Source: an uncultured Tepidamorphus sp.
GTDB lineage: Bacteria > Pseudomonadota > Alphaproteobacteria > Rhizobiales > Tepidamorphaceae
DNA: 32,778 nucleotides
Assembly: GCA_905479765.1 (NCBI GenBank)
Contig: CAJQNW010000050.1
Span: 1-32,778, forward strand
Direction: 5' to 3'
Positions 1 to 8,088 of the stretch are shown piece after piece (the first letter of the stretch is position 1; each line of letters opens with the position of its first letter). Below the pieces are notes generated by a model. The model worked only from the letters and a program-made list of their open reading frames with translations, did not search any database and was not told the DNA's origin. A program made the translations under genes and the position numbers.

Positions 1-360
1 GACGACTCCGCGTTCTTCCGCAACATGCTGGCGCCCGTGCTGAAATCGGCGGGCTACAACATCGTCGTCTGCTCGAGCGCCATGGAGGCGTTGAGCAGGC
101 TCGAAGCCGGCGAAAGCGTCGATGTGGTCGTCAGCGATATCGAGATGCCGGAAATGAGCGGTTACGAGTTCGCCGAACGGCTGACCGGAAACGGCCGGTT
201 CAAGAATCTGCCGATCGTGGCGCTGTCCTCACACGCCAGCCCGGAAGCGATCGAGCGTGGCCGCAAGGCCGGTTTCCATGACTACGTGGCGAAATTCGAC
301 CGGACAGGCCTTTTGGAAAGCCTGAAGGAAATGTCCCGGCCGATGGGAGAAGCAGCATGA
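1..360 (+). CDS. cheA: Chemotaxis histidine kinase CheA, C-terminal receiver domain (5' end outside window)
   Basis: The reading frame is open from base 1 and ends at TGA 358-360, so only the last 119 residues are visible. They form one response-regulator receiver domain: an acidic DD pair at the very start, the phospho-acceptor Asp in VVSDIEMPEMSGYEF, and the conserved lysine in DYVAKFDR. CheA proteins of many alphaproteobacteria carry such a receiver after the CheW-like domain. The four-base ATGA overlap with cheW and the following cheY, cheB and cheR support CheA over a free-standing CheY. The lysine is followed by Phe rather than the usual Pro. The domain probably acts as an intramolecular phosphate sink or modulator of the kinase. 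The kinase core cannot be seen, so a separate receiver protein whose start lies upstream remains possible. Confidence 0.85.
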   Translation, partial: DDSAFFRNMLAPVLKSAGYNIVVCSSAMEALSRLEAGESVDVVVSDIEMPEMSGYEFAERLTGNGRFKNLPIVALSSHASPEAIERGRKAGFHDYVAKFDRTGLLESLKEMSRPMGEAA

Positions 361-836
361 GCGAAATCGATCGCACAGAGAAGCACGACGAGGGTGAATC
401 CTGCGACTACATCACCGTGACGATCGGGTCGCAGCTGTTCGGGTTGCCGATCGAGGGGGTGCATGACGTGTTCCGCCTCACCGGCATGACGCCGGTGCCG
501 ATGTCGCGCACGGAAATCGCCGGCGTGCTCAACATGCGCGGGCGCATCGTCACGGCTATCGACATGCGGCGCCGCCTGGATCTCGGCGAGCGCGAAGTCG
601 ACGAATCTCCGATGGCGGTTGGCATCGAGCATCGCGGCGAGTCCTACGGCCTCGTCATCGACGAGGTCGGCGATGTCCTGAGACTGCCGGTTGCCAATAT
701 CGAGCCGAACCCGGTCAATCTGGATCCGCGCTGGGTTCGCGTCTCGTCCGGCGTTCAGCGTCTGGAAGGCAACTTGCTCGTTATCCTCGACGTGGCTCGG
801 ATTCTGGACATGGAAGACGAAAAGGTCGCGGCCTGA
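357..836 (+). CDS. cheW: Chemotaxis coupling protein CheW
   Basis: A 159-residue protein made almost entirely of one CheW domain (about residues 18-155). Recognisable blocks are the first strand ITVTIGSQLFGLPIEGVHDV, the VLNMRGRIVTAIDMRRRL turn, YGLVIDEVGDVLRL, and the closing LLVILDVARIL. CheW is a cytoplasmic adaptor that links methyl-accepting receptors to the kinase CheA in the polar array. The ATG overlaps the cheA stop codon (ATGA), which implies translational coupling. Length is normal for the family. A 66-base gap precedes cheY. No receptor gene is present in the window, so the sensory input of this cluster is not visible. Confidence 0.95.
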   Translation: MSEIDRTEKHDEGESCDYITVTIGSQLFGLPIEGVHDVFRLTGMTPVPMSRTEIAGVLNMRGRIVTAIDMRRRLDLGEREVDESPMAVGIEHRGESYGLVIDEVGDVLRLPVANIEPNPVNLDPRWVRVSSGVQRLEGNLLVILDVARILDMEDEKVAA

Positions 837-902
837 CGGTAACGAAATCGAAGGTTCGCACCGATAGACTGCTCGAGCACACAGACCGTCGGAGCATCGA
901 AG

Positions 903-1268
903 ATGAAAAATTGTCTTGTCGTGGATGACTCCAGTGTCATCCGCAAGGTCGCGCGTCGCATCCTGGAGGAACTCGGCTTCACCGTTTCGGAAGCGGAAGA
1001 TGGCGCTCAGGCGCTGCATGCCTGCCGATACGAGATGCCCTTTGCCATTCTCCTGGACTGGAACATGCCGGTTATGGACGGTTTCGAGTTCTTGAAGGAG
1101 CTGCGCCAGATGGACGGCGGCGAAGCACCGAAAGTCGTTTTCTGCACCACTGAAAACGATATCTCGCAAATCGCGCGGGCCCTGAAGGCCGGCGCCAACG
1201 AGTACATCATGAAACCGTTCGATCGGGACATCATCGAGGCGAAGTTCGCCGAAGCCGGAATTATCTGA
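903..1268 (+). CDS. cheY: Chemotaxis response regulator CheY
   Basis: A 121-residue single-domain receiver. The acidic pocket (D8, D9), phospho-acceptor D52 in LLDWNMPVMDGFEF, switch residue T82 or T83 in FCTTEND and K104 in YIMKPFDRD are all present. CheY is phosphorylated by CheA and carries the signal to the flagellar switch, or acts as a phosphate sink in species with several CheY proteins. Its place between cheW and cheB fits a chemotaxis role. It has no output domain. Whether this copy binds FliM cannot be decided from sequence alone. Confidence 0.93.
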   Translation: MKNCLVVDDSSVIRKVARRILEELGFTVSEAEDGAQALHACRYEMPFAILLDWNMPVMDGFEFLKELRQMDGGEAPKVVFCTTENDISQIARALKAGANEYIMKPFDRDIIEAKFAEAGII

Positions 1269-1342
1269 CTTAAGCCTTGCTTGGTAAGCGGGCCGCCCTT
1301 GGGGGCGCGGCTCACTCAATGTAGCGTGTAAGAGTACAGAGT

Positions 1343-2497
1343 GTGTCCATGCAGAGTACCGCCCGTATAGGGTCGGAGTCCCCCAGTTCGGCCAGCCAGC
1401 CCATCCGCGTCATGGTCGTCGACGACTCCGCGATTGTGCGAGGCCTGGTCACCCGCTGGCTCGGCGAAGCTTCCGATATCGAGGTCGTCTCGACGCAGCG
1501 CAACGGCCAGAAGGCGTTGGACGCACTCGCCGCGGCCGATCCCGAAGTCATCATTCTCGACATCGAAATGCCGGAGATGGACGGCATGACGGCATTGCCG
1601 CAGATCCTGCGGCAAAAGCCCAACATCGCCGTTATCATGGCGTCGACGTTGACCCGGCGAAATGCCGAGATCAGCCTCAAGGCGCTTTCGCTGGGCGCGC
1701 GCGATTACATTCCCAAGCCGGAAGCGCAGCACGGGATGGTGACGGCGGACGATTTCCGGCGTGATCTTCTCGACAAGGTAAGGGCGCTGGCACCACGCCG
1801 GCGCACGGCGCCGGCGTCCGCGCCTCGCGCGGTTTCGGCCGGCAGGGCCGCACCCGCGAAACCGGTCCCGGCAATCTCGTCCGGGCCGATCAGCCTGCGC
1901 AATCCCTCGTCCGTACGCCCGCGCGTTCTGTTGATCGGCAGTTCGACCGGCGGCCCTCCTGCCCTTACCGCTGTTCTCGAAGCACTCGGCAAGACGCCGG
2001 TTTCCGTGCCGATCCTGATCACCCAGCACATGCCGCCGACTTTCACCGGCATTCTGGCGGAGCATCTGGCGCGCGCCTCCGGGCTGCCGGCGGCGGAAGG
2101 CCAGCACGGCGAACCGATTTCGCCCGGCCGCATCTACGTTGCGCCAGGCGGACGCCATATGCTGATCGAAGGGGGATCCGTTCCCGCGATCCGTCTCGAT
2201 GACAGTCCGCCTGTCAATTATTGCAAGCCCGCCGTGGATCCGCTCTTCGAAAGCGGCGCGAAGGCTTATGGCGCGGCAACGCTCGCGCTTGTACTCACCG
2301 GAATGGGGCATGACGGTGCCGAAGGTAGTCGCGCGGTCGCGGCAACCGGCGGCACCGTGGTCGCGCAGGACGAAGCGTCCAGCGTGGTTTGGGGCATGCC
2401 AGGAGCAACCGCCCGCGCGGGCGTCTGTTCCGCCGTCCTCCCACTCGACCGCATTCCCGGCCAAATTGCCAATTACCTGAAGGGGATCAAGGCATGA
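1343..2497 (+). CDS. cheB: Protein-glutamate methylesterase / glutamine deamidase CheB
   Basis: Up to 384 residues in two domains. The receiver domain (about 21-148) has D27/D28 and phospho-acceptor D73 in ILDIEMPEMDG. A basic, Ala/Pro-rich linker (about 150-190) leads to the methylesterase domain (about 193-382). The catalytic triad is visible as S201 in IGSSTGG, H229 in TQHMPP and D324 in MGHDGAEGSR. CheB removes receptor methyl groups and opposes CheR, giving adaptation. Two starts are possible: GTG 1343 or in-frame ATG 1349, which differ by two residues; the ATG is the more usual choice. The stop overlaps the cheR start (ATGA), showing an operon. Confidence 0.95.
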   Translation: MSMQSTARIGSESPSSASQPIRVMVVDDSAIVRGLVTRWLGEASDIEVVSTQRNGQKALDALAAADPEVIILDIEMPEMDGMTALPQILRQKPNIAVIMASTLTRRNAEISLKALSLGARDYIPKPEAQHGMVTADDFRRDLLDKVRALAPRRRTAPASAPRAVSAGRAAPAKPVPAISSGPISLRNPSSVRPRVLLIGSSTGGPPALTAVLEALGKTPVSVPILITQHMPPTFTGILAEHLARASGLPAAEGQHGEPISPGRIYVAPGGRHMLIEGGSVPAIRLDDSPPVNYCKPAVDPLFESGAKAYGAATLALVLTGMGHDGAEGSRAVAATGGTVVAQDEASSVVWGMPGATARAGVCSAVLPLDRIPGQIANYLKGIKA

Positions 2498-3363
2498 CGC
2501 CCCAAGAATACAACTACCTGCGTGATTTCCTTCGTAGTCAGTCAGGTCTCGACCTGGCCGACGACAAACGCTACCTCGTCGAGGCGCGCCTGGGCCCCAT
2601 CGCGCGCCGCGCCGGCATAGCGGACTTGTCCGCGCTGATTTCGGCGTTGAAACTCGGCGGCGACGTCAAGTTGCGCACCGCCGTGGTCGAGGCGATGACG
2701 ACCAACGAGTCGTCGTTCTTCCGCGACCGCACCCCGTTCGACCACTACCGCAACGTCATCGTCCCGCACTTTCTCGAAGATCGCGCGATGAAACGGGAGG
2801 TCAAGGTCTGGTGCGCCGCCGCATCGACGGGACAGGAGCCCTATTCGCTGTCGATCGCCTCGCGCGAAGACGGCCGACTGAACGGCTGGCGCCTCAATAT
2901 CCTGGCCACCGACCTTGACGAAACGGTGATCGACCGCGGCAAGGCGGGCGTCTACAGCCAGTTCGAGGTTCAACGCGGCATGCCCATCCAGCTGCTCGTG
3001 AAATACTTCGCCCAGCAGGGCGATATGTGGGAGCTCGACACGGCCATCCGCAACATGGTGCGCTGGCAGAAATTCAATCTGCTCAGTTCCTTCGCCGGTC
3101 TCGGGCGGTTCGACATCATCTTCTGCCGGAACGTGCTGATCTATTTCGACCGTCAGACAAAATCCGAAGTGCTGTCCCGCCTGGCGGACGCGCTGGAGCC
3201 GGACGGCTACCTTGTCCTGGGCGCCGCCGAGACCGTCGTCGGTCTCTCCGACCGCTTCGAGGCACAGCCTAACTGCCGCGGCCTGTACCGCCCCCTTTCC
3301 CGCTCCGCCGCCGGCGCGCAACCCGCGCCGCCCGGACTGCGCACGATCGGACGGGTTGCCTGA
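2494..3363 (+). CDS. cheR: Chemotaxis protein methyltransferase CheR
   Basis: The start is ATG 2494, overlapping the cheB stop. The frame is open further upstream to 2389, but that stretch lies inside cheB and does not resemble CheR. The 289-residue product has the helical N-terminal CheR domain (about 1-70, beginning TPQEYNYLRDFL), then the SAM-dependent methyltransferase fold with the SAM-binding block VWCAAASTGQEPYSLSI and the late block FDIIFCRNVLIYFD. CheR methylates glutamates on chemoreceptors. No TPR or C-terminal pentapeptide-binding extension is seen. It is the last gene of the cluster; a strong terminator follows 55 bases after the stop. Confidence 0.95.
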   Translation: MTPQEYNYLRDFLRSQSGLDLADDKRYLVEARLGPIARRAGIADLSALISALKLGGDVKLRTAVVEAMTTNESSFFRDRTPFDHYRNVIVPHFLEDRAMKREVKVWCAAASTGQEPYSLSIASREDGRLNGWRLNILATDLDETVIDRGKAGVYSQFEVQRGMPIQLLVKYFAQQGDMWELDTAIRNMVRWQKFNLLSSFAGLGRFDIIFCRNVLIYFDRQTKSEVLSRLADALEPDGYLVLGAAETVVGLSDRFEAQPNCRGLYRPLSRSAAGAQPAPPGLRTIGRVA

Positions 3364-3418
3364 GCAGGCTCGAGACAAGCCGGCCCCTTCGGCCTGAAAC
3401 CGGGCTACGAGAAAGACA

Positions 3419-3452
3419 AAAAAAAGCCCCGTCGAGCGACGGGGCTTTTTTC
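3419..3452. terminator. Bidirectional rho-independent terminator between cheR and ctrA
   Basis: A perfect GC-rich stem (GCCCCGTC 3426-3433 with GACGGGGC 3438-3445) around a GAGC loop is flanked by a run of A on the left and T on the right. It can therefore end transcription from both sides. It lies between the convergent ends of the chemotaxis operon and ctrA. Confidence 0.93.
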
Positions 3453-3487
3453 TGTTGCCTTGAAAAATCCGGGTTCGAAGGTCCGGA

Positions 3488-4195
3488 TCAAGCCGAGATG
3501 GAAACGGCTGGCGCATCCGGATCCGGATCGCGAAGAACGTAACCGCGGCCCCACACGGTTTCGATGTAGTTCTTCCCGCCCGTCGCTGCCGACAGCTTCT
3601 TGCGAAGCTTGCAGATGAACACGTCGATGATCTTCAGTTCCGGCTCGTCCATGCCGCCGTAGAGATGGTTGAGGAACATCTCCTTGGTGAGCGTCGTCCC
3701 CTTGCGCAGGGAAAGCAGCTCCAGCATCTGGTATTCCTTGCCCGTCAGATGCACCCGCTGGCCGTTCACCTCCACCGTCTTGGTGTCGAGATTGACCTTC
3801 AGGTCGCCGGTTTCGATGACCGATTCCGCATGCCCCTTGGAGCGGCGCACAATGGCGTGAATTCGCGCCACCAGCTCGTCCTTGTGGAACGGCTTGGTGA
3901 GGTAGTCGTCGGCGCCGAAGCCGAGACCGCGCACCTTGTCCTCGATGCCCGCCAGACCCGACAGGATCAGGATAGGCGTCTTGACCTTGGACAGCCGAAG
4001 CGTCTTCAGCACCTCGTAACCGCTCATATCAGGCAGATTCAGGTCGAGCAGTATAATGTCGTAGTCATATAGCTTGCCGAGATCGATCCCTTCTTCGCCG
4101 AGATCGGTCGTATAGACGTTGAAGCTCTCCGACTTGAGCATCAGTTCGATGCTCTGTGCCGTCGCGCTGTCATCCTCGATCAGCAGAACTCGCAT
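3488..4195 (-). CDS. ctrA: Cell-cycle response regulator CtrA
   Basis: The start is taken as ATG 4195, giving 235 residues beginning MRVLLIEDD. It is preceded by the ribosome binding site GGAAAGGAA; an upstream in-frame ATG at 4213 would add six residues not typical of the family. The receiver domain (1-120) has D51 as phospho-acceptor in [11 protein letters not shown]. The OmpR-type winged-helix DNA-binding domain (about 128-224) includes [29 protein letters not shown] and [10 protein letters not shown], nearly identical to Caulobacter CtrA as I know it. CtrA is the master regulator of cell-cycle and flagellar genes in alphaproteobacteria. The tail ends SISA rather than the Ala-Ala end linked to ClpXP proteolysis in Caulobacter, so turnover may differ. 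The divergent fliI is a likely target. Confidence 0.97.
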   Translation of the reverse strand: MRVLLIEDDSATAQSIELMLKSESFNVYTTDLGEEGIDLGKLYDYDIILLDLNLPDMSGYEVLKTLRLSKVKTPILILSGLAGIEDKVRGLGFGADDYLTKPFHKDELVARIHAIVRRSKGHAESVIETGDLKVNLDTKTVEVNGQRVHLTGKEYQMLELLSLRKGTTLTKEMFLNHLYGGMDEPELKIIDVFICKLRKKLSAATGGKNYIETVWGRGYVLRDPDPDAPAVSISA

Positions 4196-4568
4196 GCCAG
4201 TTCCTTTCCGCATGCCTTTCTAGGCTGTTGCCCGCTCGGAAAGCGCGGCCGTTAAACAGGGTCACCTTCTGGTTCCCGCGATTCGCAAACTTAGGCCCCA
4301 ATGGTTAACAAAACCTCTTTTCCGTCAACAGGGGTTTTCCATTTTAACTGATGCGAATCGGTCCAGGGCACTGAAATTCCGATAGAAATCGCCGTGAGGC
4401 TCATTCAGTTTTTAGTTTAAGAAACGTACCTAACCGATTCTTGCGACTCACCTGCCGCCGTTTACGATTGGGCCGCCACTCGTGGTTTACGAGCCCTTAA
4501 TAGGTTTTGAGAAATTATTGACGGGAGACGTAAACGAATCGTTACACCGGGCAGCCGGAGGAGTTGAA
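4196..4568. promoter_or_regulatory. ctrA-fliI divergent regulatory region with GANTC and CtrA-like sites
   Basis: This gap of about 370 bases has no credible gene. It holds five GANTC (CcrM methylation) sites at 4280-4284, 4355-4359, 4436-4440, 4445-4449 and 4536-4540. It also holds TTAA elements at 4252, 4305, 4344 and 4417. The one at 4301-4308 reads TTAACCAT on the minus strand, the known CtrA half-site form. Closest to fliI is TTTA-N7-TTAA at 4486-4500, one base from the TTAA-N7-TTAA consensus. The layout fits CtrA autoregulation with methylation control, plus CtrA activation of fliI. Exact promoters were not assigned. Confidence 0.65.
4486..4500 (+). promoter_or_regulatory. Candidate CtrA box upstream of fliI
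   Basis: TTTA (4486-4489), seven bases, TTAA (4497-4500): a single mismatch to the full CtrA recognition sequence. It sits about 70 bases before the preferred fliI start (TTG 4569) and would lie inside the gene if the upstream GTG 4482 were used. Confidence 0.55.
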
Positions 4569-5921
4569 TTGCGGGCGCTGATTGAAGAGATCGCCACTTT
4601 GCCGTCGGCCGAGACATTCGGACGCGTGTCGGCCGTGCAGGGACTTTTGATAGAAGTGGCCGGCCCGGTGCAGACCATGCGCATCGGTTCGCGCGTCGAT
4701 ATCGCCGACGCCGCGGAGCGTCCGATCAGCTGCGAAGTCGTCGGTTTCCGGAACAATCGCGCCATCTGCATGCCCTTCGATCATATCGACGGCGTTCGCA
4801 TGGGCTGCCGGGCGGTCGTCGCCAGCCAGGATGCCAGCGTTCGCCCGACCCGCGGCTGGCTCGGCCGGGTCCTGAACGCGCACGGCGAACCGATCGACGG
4901 CAAGGGGCCGTTGCCCCAGGGCGCCGAGGCACTGCCGCTGCGCGCCTCGCCGCCGCCGCCGCACCTGCGGGCGCGCGTCGGCGAGCCCATCGATCTGGGT
5001 GTACGCGCCATCAACACCTTCTTGACGTGCTGCCGCGGCCAGCGGATGGGCATTTTCGCCGGCTCCGGCGTCGGAAAATCCGTGCTGTTCTCGATGCTTG
5101 CCCGCAACACCGCCGCCGATGTCACCATCATCGGCCTGATCGGCGAGCGCGGCCGCGAGGTGCAGGAATTCATCGAGGACGATCTCGGCCCCGAAGGCTT
5201 GAAGAAGGCCATCGTCATCGTCGCCACGTCCGATGAGACGGCGCTGATGCGCCGGCAGGCGGCCTGGCTGACCCTGACGCTGTCGGAGTATTTCCGCGAC
5301 CAGGGCGACGACGCCCTGTGCCTGATCGATTCCCTCACCCGGTTTGCCATGGCGCAACGCGAGGTCGGGCTCGCCGGCGGCGAGCCCCCGACCGCCAAGG
5401 GCTACACGCCGACGGTCTTCTCCGAGCTGCCGCGCCTGCTGGAGCGTGCCGGCCCCGGTGTCGGAAAGGGGTCGATCAGCGGCCTGTTCACCGTTCTCGT
5501 CGAGGGCGACGACCACAACGAGCCGATTTCCGATGCGGTCCGCGCCATCGTCGACGGCCACATCGTGATGGAACGGTCTATCGCCGAACGCGGCCGTTTC
5601 CCGGCGATAAGCATTTTGAAATCCGTCTCCCGTACAATGCCCAAATCGGCCGATCCGGAGTACAGGCCGATTATCCGCAAGGCCCGCGAACTCATGGGGA
5701 CCTATGCGGATATGGAAGAGTTGATCCGGCTCGGTGCCTATCGGCGTGGCTCAAGCGAGGACGTTGACGAGGCGATCGACAGGAACGCGGACTTGGAAGC
5801 CTTTCTCGCCCAGGAGAAGGACGAAACGAGTTCGATCCAGGACGGTTATGAGAAACTGGCACGGATCGTGATTGGTAATGGCGAGGAAGACCCTCAGGAA
5901 CGTCGGAGCAGTGACCAATGA
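4569..5921 (+). CDS. fliI: Flagellum-specific ATPase FliI
   Basis: The start is placed at TTG 4569, giving 450 residues beginning MRALIEEI. It follows a strong GGAGGAG (4557-4563) at five bases. The frame is open up to GTG 4482, but that would add 29 residues unlike the family and would cover a CtrA-like box. The protein has an N-terminal beta-barrel region and then the F1-beta-like ATPase core: Walker A GSGVGKS (165-171), GERGREVQEF, Walker B LCLID (250-254), and the C-terminal helical domain. FliI forms the hexameric ATPase of the flagellar type III export apparatus with FliH and FliJ. It is followed by fliJ with an overlapping start. The likely control is CtrA. Confidence 0.95.
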   Translation: MRALIEEIATLPSAETFGRVSAVQGLLIEVAGPVQTMRIGSRVDIADAAERPISCEVVGFRNNRAICMPFDHIDGVRMGCRAVVASQDASVRPTRGWLGRVLNAHGEPIDGKGPLPQGAEALPLRASPPPPHLRARVGEPIDLGVRAINTFLTCCRGQRMGIFAGSGVGKSVLFSMLARNTAADVTIIGLIGERGREVQEFIEDDLGPEGLKKAIVIVATSDETALMRRQAAWLTLTLSEYFRDQGDDALCLIDSLTRFAMAQREVGLAGGEPPTAKGYTPTVFSELPRLLERAGPGVGKGSISGLFTVLVEGDDHNEPISDAVRAIVDGHIVMERSIAERGRFPAISILKSVSRTMPKSADPEYRPIIRKARELMGTYADMEELIRLGAYRRGSSEDVDEAIDRNADLEAFLAQEKDETSSIQDGYEKLARIVIGNGEEDPQERRSSDQ

Positions 5922-6331
5922 AGTCCCGTGAGAGCCTAATCCGTCTCAAGCGGTTCCAGGTTGACGAAAAGCGTCGCCAGGTGACCCAGATCGAGACGAT
6001 GATCGCCGATTTCGAGCGCATGGCCGATGAGCTGGATCGGCAGATAGTCGAGGAGGAATCGCGCGTCGGTGTCACCGATGTGGCGCATTTCGCCTATCCG
6101 ACCTTCGCCAAGGCCGCGGCGCAGCGCCGCGACAACCTCAAAGGCTCGGTCGACGGCCTTAAGGAGCAGCTCGCCGGCGCCCAGAGCCAGCTTGCCGAAG
6201 CGTTCGAAGAGCTGAAAAAGGTCGAATTGCTCGAGGAACGCAACCAGGACCGCGAGCGTCAGGTCGAAACCAAGCGGTCTCAGTCCGAGATGGACTCGAT
6301 CGGCCTTGCCATGCACATGCGCGCGACCTGA
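5918..6331 (+). CDS. fliJ: Flagellar export chaperone FliJ-like protein
   Basis: A 137-residue protein whose ATG overlaps the fliI stop (ATGA). It is almost wholly charged, with heptad-like spacing and no hydrophobic membrane segment: a long helical hairpin or coiled coil (about residues 8-45 and 60-125). FliJ is the central stalk-like partner of the FliI ATPase and is poorly conserved in sequence, so the assignment rests on position, size and coiled-coil character. A shared regulator with fliI is implied. No terminator with a clear T-run is seen between its stop and the convergent sulfotransferase-like gene 25 bases further on. Confidence 0.85.
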   Translation: MKSRESLIRLKRFQVDEKRRQVTQIETMIADFERMADELDRQIVEEESRVGVTDVAHFAYPTFAKAAAQRRDNLKGSVDGLKEQLAGAQSQLAEAFEELKKVELLEERNQDRERQVETKRSQSEMDSIGLAMHMRAT

Positions 6332-6356
6332 CACGGGCCGCGTTCGCGCAACTCCG

Positions 6357-7121
6357 TTATCCCTTGGTCCGGCCTGGCGTTGCCGGACCGAACTTGAACG
6401 CCGACAGCCGCTCGTAGACTGGACGTGCGGCGTCGGCGATCTTTTTCAAATGATCCGGCAAATCGGTGATTTCGCCGCTCGGCGGGCCGAAACCCGTCGA
6501 ATCGGTCACCGCTTCGTACCAGTGCGCGCCCCAGACGCCATCGCTGTCGCGTTTGCCCGCCGGCCATTGCAGCATGGCCGGGCTGAACGGAATTCCCAAC
6601 CCGGCACAAAGCTGTGCCAAAATGCCCTCCGGATCCTCCAGCACATCGCGCGCGTCGATCACCGGCGGCGCTTCGCCCAGCCTGTCGGCCACCCGGTCGA
6701 ACAGCGCGCCCTGCTGCAGAAAGCCAATGTCTTCAAGCGTTACCGCCTCGCGCTTGCGCACGTAGGAGCCAAGCACGTTCTCCGGCCGCCGGATCAGGAA
6801 GGCGTTGGTGACCGCGTCCATCCAGTCGCGGCCGATGTCCGGGATCATGTGATGGGTCATGTGCTTCTGGTAGAAAACCGACACCCCGTCGGGCAGCGGC
6901 GCCAGCAGGCCGTCGACCACGGTGTGCCAATTCGTTTCACCGGCGGCGATCACCGCGTCCCGCATTGGGTGATCGATCCCTGTCAGGGACAGATAGGCGG
7001 CATAGAACGGCTCGTCGACGACCATCGTGTCGGGCCGGTTCTCGAAGGACCGCATCATCGCCGTCGAGATATTCCGCGGCCCCGACCACATCGCGATCCT
7101 GACCGGTTTTGCGTCGCCCAT
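6357..7121 (-). CDS. Sulfotransferase-like protein
   Basis: The start is ATG 7121 (254 residues), preceded by GGGAG; the frame stays open to 7289 but that extension is arginine-rich and unlike any family. The N-terminus has IAMWSGPRNISTAMMRSFENR, a phosphate-binding-loop variant typical of the Sulfotransfer_5-type family, then VVDEPFYAAYL and FLIRRPENVLGSY, where sulfotransferases hold the 3'-phosphate-binding Arg/Ser block. Members of this family are common in proteobacteria and often have unknown substrates; some are misnamed as branched-chain aminotransferases. It is convergent with fliJ and divergent from the peroxiredoxin-like gene, so context does not identify a substrate. The family call is fairly sure; the reaction is not. 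Confidence 0.75.
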   Translation of the reverse strand: MGDAKPVRIAMWSGPRNISTAMMRSFENRPDTMVVDEPFYAAYLSLTGIDHPMRDAVIAAGETNWHTVVDGLLAPLPDGVSVFYQKHMTHHMIPDIGRDWMDAVTNAFLIRRPENVLGSYVRKREAVTLEDIGFLQQGALFDRVADRLGEAPPVIDARDVLEDPEGILAQLCAGLGIPFSPAMLQWPAGKRDSDGVWGAHWYEAVTDSTGFGPPSGEITDLPDHLKKIADAARPVYERLSAFKFGPATPGRTKG

Positions 7122-7403
7122 TGGTCTCCCATCCGTAACCTTCGCGCAAACCCGAGCGCCGGTGAGACGCCACATTGGCGTCCCGCGGGTTCGCCTGCAA
7201 CCGCGCCGGCCGGCGGTCATCCGCAATTCGGAAGGACAGCGAAGCGAGGACTGGCCAGCGCCCACGCCGCCCCCCGGGCGAAGCTTCACGGCGAAGTGAC
7301 CCTCGATTGGCTTCCCGCGCCGTCGCTTGCAACTATGTCGGACTGGATTGGTACAAACCCGCCCGGCGTCTCGCCGGCTCCTCGCGAAAAGGTCAGATCC
7401 CGA

Positions 7404-7973
7404 ATGTCCGAGTTAACGCCCCTCATGCCCCGCCAGCCCGTACCTGATCTGGACGTTCCGCTGGTTGGTGGCGGCACCTGGAAACTCGCCGACCAGAGCC
7501 CGAAGGCTTTCACGATGATCGTCTTCTATCGCGGCCTGCACTGCCCGATCTGCAGCCGCCAGCTTCGCGAGGTCGAGGACATGCTGCCCGATCTTGAAAA
7601 GCGCGGCGTCGCGACGATCGCGATTTCCTCCGACATGAAGGAACGCGCCGAACAGACCCAGGTCGACTGGAAGCTCGACCGACTGCCCCTCGGCTACGGC
7701 CTCGACTTCCCCACCGCCCGCCGCTGGGGTCTCTATATCTCCGAAGGCATACCCAAGGCGCCGCCGGCTATCTCCGAACCGGCGCTGTTCACCGAGCCCG
7801 GGCTGTTCCTGGTGAAGCCAGACGGCACGCTCTATTTCGCCTCAGTCCAGACCATGCCGTTCGCCCGCCCGACGATAGCGGCGCTCCTGACCGGCATCGA
7901 TTTCGTGCTGGCCAAGGACTACCCCGCCCGCGGCGAGGTGGTGAGCTGGGAGAGCGCGCAGGCCGCAGAGTAA
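7404..7973 (+). CDS. Peroxiredoxin-like (AhpC/TSA family) protein
   Basis: A 189-residue protein from ATG 7404. A longer open frame reaches far upstream, but that part is antisense to the sulfotransferase-like gene and is not credible; ATG 7335 in the same frame cannot be excluded. The thioredoxin-fold core is seen in FTMIVFYRGLHCPICSRQL, giving a CPIC pair in the peroxidatic position, followed by GVATIAISSDMKERAEQ and a FLVKPDGTLYFASVQ strand. It probably reduces peroxides or acts as a thiol oxidoreductase in the cytoplasm, as no signal peptide is seen. It stands alone, divergent from the sulfotransferase-like gene. Confidence 0.82.
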   Translation: MSELTPLMPRQPVPDLDVPLVGGGTWKLADQSPKAFTMIVFYRGLHCPICSRQLREVEDMLPDLEKRGVATIAISSDMKERAEQTQVDWKLDRLPLGYGLDFPTARRWGLYISEGIPKAPPAISEPALFTEPGLFLVKPDGTLYFASVQTMPFARPTIAALLTGIDFVLAKDYPARGEVVSWESAQAAE

Positions 7974-8088
7974 CACTCGCGAAAAGCCGGATGTCTGTAC
8001 CGCCCCTGTCCGCTGCCGGCAGATAAGCCGAGACCCAAGTGGATTCGCGCGGTCGGCACAGCTACGCTGCGGCCTCGGGAGTTCTGAG

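Noticed and set aside
1292-1311. GCCGC/GCGGC hairpin between cheY and cheB
   Set aside because: The inner pairing is poor and no T-run follows; not supported as a terminator.
282-1319. 345-codon frame antisense to cheW and cheY
   Set aside because: The plus-strand chemotaxis genes explain this region; the antisense product has no motif.
2542-3516. 324-codon frame antisense to cheR and across the terminator
   Set aside because: cheR is certain and the frame crosses a terminator stem; treated as a shadow.
6306-7403. Upstream extension of the peroxiredoxin-like frame
   Set aside because: It lies antisense to the sulfotransferase-like gene and has no family similarity; the start at 7404 gives a normal protein.
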